A DNA stretch of 6,103 nucleotides from Elusimicrobia bacterium RIFCSPLOWO2_01_FULL_60_11 (lineage in GTDB: Bacteria > Elusimicrobiota > Elusimicrobia > 2-02-FULL-39-32): NCBI GenBank assembly GCA_001800085.1, contig MGUS01000040.1, positions 2,148-8,250 of the forward strand. The letters are read 5' to 3'. Positions 3,201 through 6,103 of this stretch are shown here, in pieces. The first letter of the stretch is position 1; each line of letters begins with the position of its first letter. The notes under the pieces are model-generated. The model worked only from the letters and a program-made list of their open reading frames with translations, had not been told where the DNA came from and did no database searches. Position numbers and translations under genes: made by a program.

Positions 3201-6102
3201 CTACGGTGCCCATGTTCAAGGCGCCCCCGCTCATGATTTCGATTTCGCCTCTGGAGGTTAGAGTGTGGTTGTCTGAAGGCGAGTCCCAGGTGAGGGTCCC
3301 CGAGATCTTAACCGCCGTCGTAGAAATGTCGTTGCCAACCGTGACGCTCTGGTCCAGGGTCACGATGTGGCCAGTTTGGACGATGACCAAGCTTCCATCT
3401 CCGGGGACATTGCCACCGATCCAAGTGTTTGGGTCGCTCCAGTTCCCGGTCTGGTTGCTCCGGATGGTCTGGATGGAACCCGCCGTAGTGACGAATGTGG
3501 ATGAACTCGCGAGATTCCTGTGGTTCACCGCGCGGGCATAAACGAGATAGCCCTGTCCGGCCGTCAGGTTCCCGATTTTGAGAGTGGCATCGCCGGCTCC
3601 CATGATGCCCGCGGAAGAAGCGCTTGCCACGAACGAGTCGGTGGTGATCTCGATCCTTGTCCCCGGCGGGTTGCCGTTAGCGGCCAGGGTCACCATGACG
3701 CTCGTGTCGGAGTGGACGAGGTAGGAGGCGATCCCCGGAGAAGCGGCCAAGGTGGCGGTGGATATGGGCGGGGAGGTGTAGCCGGAAGCGCCGAGGAGAA
3801 GATTGTCCCCCGCGCTGTTCCAAAGGGCGCTGGCGCGGATGTAATAGGTCGCGTTCGTCTGCAATCCCGCAAAGCTTGTGTTGCCGCTGGGGAGGGAGCC
3901 AATCGCCGAGGTCGTGACCGGGGTGACAAAGTCGGACGAAGTCGAATACGAGATTTCATACGGACCATTGTCGTTATTCCCTCCTTTGACAGCGGTGACG
4001 GTGAAGCTGTCCAGCCCCACGCTGATGAGGGTCAAATTCGGGAGCACGGGCTTTGTAGCGCTGGACAATGGGATGAAGAAGCTGGAAGCGTTCTGCTGGA
4101 GGTGATCCGCCGGGGCTCCGTTCCACAATGTCCGGACCTGCACAAAGTAGGTGGCGCCGAAGAGGAGGCCGCCGTAGGTGGTGGCCCCCCCGGTGAAATT
4201 GCGGGTGGAGGAAATGACATTGGCGTTGGGCATGGAGGCACCGAAGGCGGAATCGGTGGAGAACCGGATGTTGTACCTGCCATAGGCGTTGGTGTTGGAG
4301 CTGATGACCAGGGTGATGGAATTGGAGGAGACAAAAGTGATGGATGAGAAGGCAAGCACGGGATAGGTAAAAGTGGAAATGACGGAGCTGTAAAGGCCGT
4401 CCGGGTGGGTGGAGAGCTTGACCTTGAAGAAATAGGTGGCGTTGGAAAGGAGATTGACATAAGTGGTGGTGTTGGAGGCGGCGAGGCCTGAAGAAGCGGG
4501 AAGGGAGAAATCGGAGTCGGTGGAAAGCACGGCGTTGTAGGAGGCGGAGGGAAAACTGGTCCAGGAAATGACAAGGGTGCGCGTGTCCACGGAGACGAAG
4601 GAGGGGTCCAAGTTCACGGCTTCCAGAGTCGCGGCGTTGAGGGATGCGTAGCCGGAAGCGTTCTGCGCCAGGCCGTTCTTCTGGCCGTTCCAGAGGGTCC
4701 TGGCGCGCAGATAATACTGCGTGTCGGAAGCAAGGCCGGAGAAGGCGGTGGTGTTGGAGGACAGAGGCCCCGTGGAGCTGATGACGCCGCTGGTGAAGGC
4801 GGAATCCAGAGCGATCTGGAGATTATAGAGGCCGCTGACGTTGCCGGCGGAGCTGACGGACACGGAAATGGAATTGGGGAATACGCCGATGAGATTCAGA
4901 GAGGGCAGGACAGGGTAAGTGACGGTGGAGACGGATGGGGAGGTGTAGCCGGAGGCGCCAAGCAACAGATTTGTTCCGGCGGAGTTCCACAGGGCCCTGG
5001 CCCTGATGAAATAGGTTGCGTTGTCGAGAATGCCTGATGCAAATGATTTATGGAGGCGAAGTTGGTCTGCGGGGAAAGTGAAGGTGGAGACGGAGGCGTT
5101 GAAGTTGGAAGTGGTGGCGTAGGAGATCTCGAACGGGAAGCCGTTGTTGTTCAGGCCGCTGTCCACCACCACGGTGAAGGAGCCGATGTCCACGCCCGCC
5201 AAGGAGAGGTTGGGCTTCACCGGCTTGGTGGCGGTGGAGAGAGGGATGAAATAGCTGGAAGCGTTCTGCCAGAGGTCGTTCGCGGGGGCTCCCTTCCAGA
5301 GAGTCCTCACCTGCACGAAGTAAGTGGCGCCGAAGAGGAGGCCGCGGTAAGTTGTGGCGGCGGCGGAGAGGGTGCGCGTAGCTGAAAAGACGTAGGCGTT
5401 GGACCCCGTCATGCTGAAATCATCATCCGTGGAAATCCAGATGTTGTAATTACCGCCTCCCCGCGCGTTGGCCCCCGAACTGATCACCATCGTGATGGAG
5501 TTGGAGGAGACGAAGGTGATGGAAGAGTGGGAGATGGCGGGATAGGTGTAGGTGGAAATGGCGGTGCTGTAAGAACTGTCTCCGTGGGTGGAGAACTTGA
5601 CCTTGAAGAAGTATGTAGTGTTGGGAACCAAGCCGTGAAAGCTGGTGGCGTTCTGGTTCAGAGACCCGGCCCCCGAGGATAAGCAGACGGATAAATCGGA
5701 GGCGGTGGAGAGGGCCATGAAGTAGGCGGCGTTGTTTGTTAAATCCCAGGTCGCGCTCACGGACCCGGTGGTCGCCGCGATGAACGCCACATTGGACGGA
5801 GGCGGAGGCGGAGGCGTGCTGTAAACGGTGAGCCGCAGAGATTCCACCTGCAATGTCCTGGACGGCCCGCCGGTGTTCTGTCCGGCGAATGCGATCCCAA
5901 AATTGCTGTTGTTGATGTCGCTGCTGAACCAGACCTCGCCAAAAGCGTGGTGGGGCCCGCCGTATGTGGCCGTGGCAAAGCTGGTTCCCCAAGCTCCTCC
6001 CCTGGCGCTGTTGGAGCTGATCACGGTTCCCGCGCGGATGAGCTTGACGGTATTGTCCACGCAGTTGGTGCCGCTGCACTTGCGGAGGACTTCAATCATG
6101 AT
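1..6102 (-). CDS. Giant modular beta-rich surface/secreted protein (internal fragment, FN3 - G8 - parallel beta-helix)
   Basis: One frame on the minus strand is open from end to end: 2034 codons, no stop, no credible start, so both termini lie outside the window. Residue numbers here count from the codon at 6100-6102. Domain order: jelly-roll-like 1-96, Pro6 linker 97-102, eight FN3-like repeats 103-875, G8-like 876-1000, beta-hairpin segment 1001-1096, parallel beta-helix 1097-1392, mixed beta region 1393-1714, two FN3 domains 1715-1941, second G8-like 1942-2034 (cut). Codon use is uniform and C-ending. The protein is rich in Ser/Thr/Asn/Gly and has only four Cys (9, 14, 140, 1445), fitting an extracytoplasmic location; signal peptide and anchor would be outside the window. 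No catalytic motif is evident. Adhesion or extracellular glycan interaction is inferred from domain types only. The reading frame is certain; the function is unknown. Confidence 0.95.
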   Translation of the reverse strand, partial: MMIEVLRKCSGTNCVDNTVKLIRAGTVISSNSARGGAWGTSFATATYGGPHHAFGEVWFSSDINNSNFGIAFAGQNTGGPSRTLQVESLRLTVYSTPPPPPPSNVAFIAATTGSVSATWDLTNNAAYFMALSTASDLSVCLSSGAGSLNQNATSFHGLVPNTTYFFKVKFSTHGDSSYSTAISTYTYPAISHSSITFVSSNSITMVISSGANARGGGNYNIWISTDDDFSMTGSNAYVFSATRTLSAAATTYRGLLFGATYFVQVRTLWKGAPANDLWQNASSYFIPLSTATKPVKPNLSLAGVDIGSFTVVVDSGLNNNGFPFEISYATTSNFNASVSTFTFPADQLRLHKSFASGILDNATYFIRARALWNSAGTNLLLGASGYTSPSVSTVTYPVLPSLNLIGVFPNSISVSVSSAGNVSGLYNLQIALDSAFTSGVISSTGPLSSNTTAFSGLASDTQYYLRARTLWNGQKNGLAQNASGYASLNAATLEAVNLDPSFVSVDTRTLVISWTSFPSASYNAVLSTDSDFSLPASSGLAASNTTTYVNLLSNATYFFKVKLSTHPDGLYSSVISTFTYPVLAFSSITFVSSNSITLVISSNTNAYGRYNIRFSTDSAFGASMPNANVISSTRNFTGGATTYGGLLFGATYFVQVRTLWNGAPADHLQQNASSFFIPLSSATKPVLPNLTLISVGLDSFTVTAVKGGNNDNGPYEISYSTSSDFVTPVTTSAIGSLPSGNTSFAGLQTNATYYIRASALWNSAGDNLLLGASGYTSPPISTATLAASPGIASYLVHSDTSVMVTLAANGNPPGTRIEITTDSFVASASSAGIMGAGDATLKIGNLTAGQGYLVYARAVNHRNLASSSTFVTTAGSIQTIRSNQTGNWSDPNTWIGGNVPGDGSLVIVQTGHIVTLDQSVTVGNDISTTAVKISGTLTWDSPSDNHTLTSRGEIEIMSGGALNMGTVAQPIPANRIATLILQSTATVNPYGLTLYNGGAFIAQGAVKDITTTLSVDANAGASVITINSASEIEGWNSGDSVTIGRHGTSGSTEKRTIVSVSGTQITLNSTLASSHPSGAAVSNLTRNVVIQGADSTYTGYVLNSNQTALANFNLDYVQISYMGKNLTNKWGVTFNGTSYGGTLDYSSIHEGYVGLYLNSSSTNSFTNNLVYGHTNTTLGGIYLTGGTFNNLASNQSYGNSFYGIYINASNNTLTSNQAYSNSSYGIYVAASNNILTSNQAYSNSATGIIVSFSNNNTLTSNQAYSNLQQGIYLQSSNNNTLTSNQAYSNTNRGIGFNGSSNNTLTSNQAYSNTSGSGYGIDIVGGTNNTFISNQSYSNSNYGISMYGNNNSIVDSSFGYDANGNSLPNTTAEVNFDNSNSANAVFKNTKINSLGVNRTGFNRDGNYLISYKHNQTPGLAQIWGDYNTFGSTLSLQYANDLYSSTCTIPKLMKGTGHSASVNSTSDSAAKSELVTIRYSSASAVWVVSGTVSGLLGTFSGNQAGWSPAGGELSLDFTQGASRQGGDTVDFMTIAAANDADTQKKLYFAKAADGWNNTHSRLIVNTTGTFKTVGDPSYPTLIDWIDSSATYYTLVSSGAAFIQMQDFYVAHVDTDGFKFIANPSTVTMRNGTFDYGMRAGSTNTLIQLSSVTSAASFTGIAFKDSDVIASSPTNVRVTGVDTGLNWTFDNWSGSRSGESFNYDFNDRIHFPTDSNIPGFITYLTALTDASDKVNLLWIAPGDNNYSGQLVAGSEFRIQHSSWANYDQVSWSSASAQISISTSGVNPGTTQGIMIDGLLSGRVYYFRAWTKDPEDNWSALSVGATAYVTDNQAPAAVTDLRISSSSAGSVILAWTTPGDNGYSSNLTSATFKVQYSSVATGNPPGAWSDSSAQVSVTTSNALASSTFTAQVNGLTIGKTYYFRVWTRDEAGLVSAISNGATSYVPSGLILSNGTGGGNWTNSASWIGGLVPNSGDTVLIRAGDTVTLDTTTTIGNDVSTEAVKILGTLTWGSPSADYTLTARGPVNVMSGGALNMGT
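280..624 (-). other. FN3 domain 10 (residues 1827-1941)
   Basis: Begins APAAVTDLRISSSSAGSVILAWTTPGDNG (core W1851), then TFKVQYSS and NGLTIGKTYYFRVWTRDEAGLVSAIS (residues 1909-1934). This is textbook FN3 spacing, and it is clearly similar to domain 9 ('(A/T)PGDN.YS...' and 'YYFR.WT.D'). It sits immediately before the second G8-like domain, so FN3 followed by G8 occurs twice in the window. Confidence 0.87.
625..960 (-). other. FN3 domain 9 (residues 1715-1826)
   Basis: This is a classical FN3: ITYLTALTDASDKVNLLWIAPGD (B strand with the core W1735), NNYSGQLVAGSEFRIQHSS (C strand), then DGLLSGRVYYFRAWTKDPEDNWSALS (residues 1793-1818). 'L..G..YYFR.W..D...N.S..S' is the standard FN3 F-G signature. 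It belongs to a different FN3 subtype from repeats 1-8 and pairs with domain 10. Confidence 0.85.
961..1500 (-). other. Possible second beta-solenoid (residues 1535-1714)
   Basis: Residues 1535-1595 (ADTQKKLYFAKAADGW ... YYTLVSSG) lead into a series of rung-like strands: FIQMQDFYVAHVDTDGFKF, TVTMRNGTFDYGM, LIQLSSVTSAASFTGIAF, NVRVTGVDTGLNWTFDNW, ending with FNYDFNDRIHFP. Rungs with 'F.N..F' and 'L.F.G..F' spacing, 22-30 residues apart, suggest a further parallel beta-helix stretch with irregular coils. The call rests on strand periodicity by eye; a beta-sandwich is an alternative. Confidence 0.4.
1501..1926 (-). other. Post-helix beta-rich region with a WxVSG-type module (residues 1393-1534)
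   Basis: After the helix, residues 1393-1445 (FNRDGNYLISYKHNQ ... NDLYSSTC) are unassigned. Residues 1476-1534 then carry SAVWVVSGTVSGLLGTFSG, W.P.GGELSLDFTQG, and GGDTVDFMT. This resembles a short beta module I know from other bacterial surface giants, of the form 'W.V.GS.SG......G...TS.GG...F.I..G....GD.F.F'. No named family can be given with confidence. C1445 is the only Cys after residue 140. Confidence 0.4.
1927..2814 (-). other. Right-handed parallel beta-helix (NosD/PbH1-like; residues 1097-1392)
   Basis: About 300 residues with solenoid character follow the hairpin. The core (residues 1163-1357) is a run of coils of the form 'N(N)TLTSNQAYSN..YGIY...SN', 22-26 residues per coil, with Asn ladders at the turns and the GI(Y/V) strand expected of PbH1 coils as in NosD and carbohydrate-active CASH domains. 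Less regular rungs lie on either side (for example DYVQISYMG, LDYSSIHEG before; NFDNSNSANAVFKNTKI after). I see no obvious catalytic Asp/Glu cluster in the regular coils, so a structural or binding role is at least as likely as hydrolase or lyase activity. Confidence 0.85.
2095..2541 (-). repeat. Seven-copy coding repeat of beta-helix coils (66-78 bp period)
   Basis: The plus-strand core that reads ctggttggag begins at 2101, 2179, 2248, 2317, 2386, 2452 and 2518, giving periods of 78, 69, 69, 69, 66 and 66 bp, all multiples of three. A 31-bp core is identical in four copies (starting 2172, 2241, 2310 and 2445); the copy starting at 2379 has a few changes, and the two outermost copies are more diverged. 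Each period encodes one coil containing SNQ(A/S)Y(S/G)N. A further degenerate coil (NSFTNNLVYGHTN) lies at about 2575-2620. Identical synonymous codons across copies point to recent expansion or gene conversion. Confidence 0.92.
2815..3102 (-). other. G8-associated beta-hairpin segment ending NLTRNVVIQG (residues 1001-1096)
   Basis: The order is a TTLSVDANAGASVITINSA stretch, W.SGDSVTIGRHG, STEKRTIVSVSGTQITLNSTL, then SNLTRNVVIQG (residues 1082-1092). In CEMIP/TMEM2/PKHD1L1-type proteins the region after G8 shows the same sequence of elements: an 'AG...I.V' strand, 'W..GD.(I/V).I', a 'TE.R.I..(V/I)SG..ITL..L' hairpin and a '(V)..L(T/S)RN(V/I)(V/I)I.G' entry into the beta-helix. The pattern match here supports assigning the whole 876-1390 region to that architecture and not to unrelated neighbouring modules. 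Confidence 0.7.
3103..3477 (-). other. G8-like domain 1 (residues 876-1000)
   Basis: The segment opens with GNWSDPNTWIGGNVPGDGS (residues 886-904), followed by VIVQTGHIVTLDQSVTV and KISGTLTW. This is the classic start of the G8 domain: 'W(S/T)(D/N)P.(S/T)W.GG.VP..GD.V.I..G..VTLD', with paired tryptophans and conserved glycines. G8 domains are all-beta extracellular modules known from CEMIP, TMEM2 and PKHD1/PKHD1L1 and from many bacterial proteins; in CEMIP they belong to a hyaluronan-depolymerising protein. The later SGGALNMGT (residues 958-966) is repeated almost exactly in the second copy. No enzymatic residues are claimed here. Confidence 0.75.
3205..3489 (-). repeat. Long-range DNA repeat of the G8 coding region (partner of 1-285)
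   Basis: The first 33 bases of the window match 3205-3237 with one mismatch. Similarity then continues, more diverged but gap-free, through the GTLTW and GNW(S/T) codons. The 3204-bp offset is a multiple of three. This marks two paralogous copies of the G8-coding module inside one gene and is a spot where short-read assemblies may collapse or misjoin. Confidence 0.75.
3478..3741 (-). other. FN3-like repeat 8, diverged (residues 788-875)
   Basis: This is a shorter FN3-like unit of 88 residues: SVMVTLAANGNPPGTRIEITTDSF, then LKIGNLTAGQGYLVYARAVNHRN (residues 841-863). It keeps the G-L/N-L-T-x-G-x-x-Y-x-V-x-A-R-A pattern of FN3 F strands but lacks the TLWN/ALWN signature of the preceding repeats. 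It forms the junction to the G8-like domain. Confidence 0.65.
3742..4047 (-). other. FN3-like repeat 7 (residues 686-787)
   Basis: This FN3-like unit pairs with repeat 3: PNLTLISVGLDSFTVT, NDNGPYEISYSTSSDF, then TSFAGLQTNATYYIRASALWN (residues 742-762) and LLLGASGYTSP. It preserves the intact form of the segment that is disturbed in repeat 3, so it serves as the internal reference for that anomaly. Confidence 0.76.
4048..4359 (-). other. FN3-like repeat 6 (residues 582-685)
   Basis: This FN3-like unit pairs with repeat 2: the SSITFVSSNSIT opening, then NIRFSTDSAF, GLLFGATYFVQVRTLWNGAPA (residues 645-665) and QNASSFFIPLSSATKP. A run of seven G (seven C on the plus strand, 4185-4191) encodes the Gly-Gly-Ala of FTGGATTY. 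The frame stays open across it, so the run length as given is consistent with a functional gene. Confidence 0.76.
4360..4617 (-). other. FN3-like repeat 5 (residues 496-581)
   Basis: This 86-residue FN3-like unit has the same length as repeat 1. It has TLVISWTSFPSASYNAVLST, then LLSNATYFFKVKLSTH (residues 551-566), ending ISTFTYP. Repeat 1 lies exactly 393 residues upstream. The W in the B strand (W514) is the usual FN3 core tryptophan. Confidence 0.77.
4618..4911 (-). other. FN3-like repeat 4 (residues 398-495)
   Basis: This 98-residue FN3-like unit has NSISVSVSSAGNVSGLYNLQIALDSAF, then TAFSGLASDTQYYLRARTLWNG (residues 452-473). It resembles repeats 3 and 7 in opening (V.P.L.L..V) and in the R(A)RTLWN motif. 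It closes the first four-repeat block. The unit at the matching place of the second block, repeat 8, is much more diverged. Confidence 0.72.
4912..5220 (-). other. FN3-like repeat 3 (residues 295-397), with an aberrant inner segment
   Basis: This FN3-like unit carries SFTVVVDSGLNNNGFPFEISY and the F-strand motif LDNATYFIRARALWN (359-373), followed by LLLGASGYTSP. Repeat 7 is its clear partner, sharing ALWNSAG.NLLLGASGYTSP. Residues 344-356 have no counterpart in sister repeats and use codons rare in this gene (CAA, CTT, CAT, AAA, TCA, TTT, GCA). They look like the product of a small insertion plus a compensating frame change; see the finding at 5029-5082. Confidence 0.72.
5221..5538 (-). other. 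FN3-like repeat 2 (residues 189-294)
   Basis: This 106-residue FN3-like unit starts with SSITFVSSNSIT and has the F-strand motif GLLFGATYFVQVRTLW (residues 255-269), then QNASSYFIPLSTATKP. It pairs with repeat 6, with which it shares the SSITFVSSNSIT opening, the GLLFGATYFVQVRTLW motif and the C-terminal ATKP, at a spacing of 393 residues at its start. Confidence 0.75.
5539..5796 (-). other. FN3-like repeat 1 (residues 103-188)
   Basis: This is an 86-residue fibronectin-III-like sandwich: a B-strand with SVSATW, then YFMALST, and the hallmark L-P-N-T-T-Y-F-F-K-V-K near the F strand (residues 159-169), ending STYTYP. It contains C140. Its closest relative in the window is repeat 5 (shared TYFFKVK.STH and IST.TYP), which marks it as the first unit of a duplicated four-repeat block. 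Confidence 0.75.
5797..5814 (-). other. Hexaproline linker (residues 97-102)
   Basis: Six consecutive Pro codons, alternating CCT and CCG, separate the N-terminal jelly-roll-like domain from the first FN3-like repeat. This is a typical stiff extracellular interdomain spacer. The alternating codons make a short 6-bp tandem repeat that could vary in copy number. Confidence 0.85.
5815..6102 (-). other. Jelly-roll-like domain, C-terminal part (residues 1-96)
   Basis: The first 96 residues visible have a beta-sandwich pattern unlike the FN3 repeats that follow: a strand with VKLIRAG, a central ATYGG, then an EVWFSSDINNSNFGIAFA stretch, and a closing strand LQVESLRLTVY. The combination of 'VKLI.(A/G)G', 'ATYGG', 'W....INNSNFGI.FA' and a final '(V/L).SL.LTVY' is a pattern I recall from carbohydrate-binding or tail-fibre-like jelly-roll modules that often precede FN3 domains in environmental giant proteins. 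Two of the protein's four Cys (C9, C14) lie close together here and could form a small disulfide loop. The N-terminal part of the domain is outside the window. Family assignment is by pattern memory, not by a search. Confidence 0.5.
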
Positions 6103-6103
6103 G

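Larger units (their letters stand above)
3478..4617 (-). repeat. Four-FN3 block B (repeats 5-8), tandem paralogue of 4618-5796
   Basis: This is the second copy of the FN3 block and directly abuts the first. Three of its four units have a clear one-to-one partner in block A; the terminal unit (repeat 8) is divergent and leads into the G8-like domain. Confidence 0.78.
4618..5796 (-). repeat. Four-FN3 block A (repeats 1-4), tandem paralogue of 3478-4617
   Basis: Repeats 1, 2 and 3 match repeats 5, 6 and 7 in order, at offsets of 393, 393 and 391 residues (about 1.18 kb). The similarity is visible in DNA: the stretch around 5321-5348 matches 4148-4175 almost base for base. The simplest reading is tandem duplication of a four-repeat block followed by divergence, with the last member (repeat 4 versus 8) diverged most or replaced. 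Confidence 0.8.

Noticed and set aside
3520..4347. Plus-strand open frame of 275 codons
   Set aside because: It is antisense to FN3 repeats 6-8, is Gly/Asp/Val/Arg-biased as expected from the complement of TCC/GCC/ACC codons, shows no domain pattern, and overlaps a frame with clear FN3 motifs.
4032..4574. Minus-strand Pro/Ser-rich open frame of 180 codons
   Set aside because: It is an off-frame reading of FN3 repeats 5-6; the Pro/Ser richness comes from shifted TCC/ACC/GCC codons.
5450..6079. Minus-strand open frame of 209 codons in a different phase
   Set aside because: Its Gln/His/Arg-rich composition is a frame-shifted reading of the jelly-roll-like domain and first FN3 repeats, whose proper frame shows clear structural motifs.
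6097..6099. ATG at residue 2 as a translation start
   Set aside because: The open frame continues to the window edge, no ribosome binding site can be seen, no signal peptide follows, and the sequence after it is already inside a beta-sandwich domain.

Overview
The whole window lies inside one very large protein-coding gene on the minus strand. Reading the reverse complement from position 6102 down to position 1 gives 2034 consecutive sense codons with no stop. Neither the start nor the end of the gene is inside the window. There are no intergenic gaps, RNA genes, promoters or terminators. Every other open frame on either strand is a shadow of this gene.

The encoded protein is a modular, beta-rich, presumably secreted or surface-exposed giant, dominated by Ser, Thr, Asn, Ala and Gly with few charged residues and only four Cys. 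In protein order (high to low coordinates) I see: a jelly-roll-like domain with a Pro6 linker; eight fibronectin-III-like repeats that form a duplicated four-repeat block; a G8-like domain; a beta-hairpin segment ending in the motif NLTRNVVIQG; a right-handed parallel beta-helix with seven near-identical coils; a beta-rich section with a probable second solenoid; two more classical FN3 domains; and a second G8-like domain cut by the window edge. The two G8 domains are exactly 1068 codons apart, so the protein appears to be built from long FN3 - G8 - beta-helix mega-units.

G8 + hairpin + parallel beta-helix is the order known from the animal CEMIP/TMEM2 and fibrocystin (PKHD1L1) families; here it sits in a repeated, FN3-rich scaffold. 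I see no diagnostic catalytic residues, so glycan binding, adhesion or extracellular polysaccharide processing are only guesses.

The organism is probably a bacterium: long intron-free coding, fairly high GC with strong C preference at third codon positions (TCC, GCC, AAC, ACC, GGC). The FN3/PbH1 giant-protein style recalls environmental Elusimicrobiota or Omnitrophota, but this is a stylistic impression; Verrucomicrobiota, Planctomycetota or archaea are not excluded.
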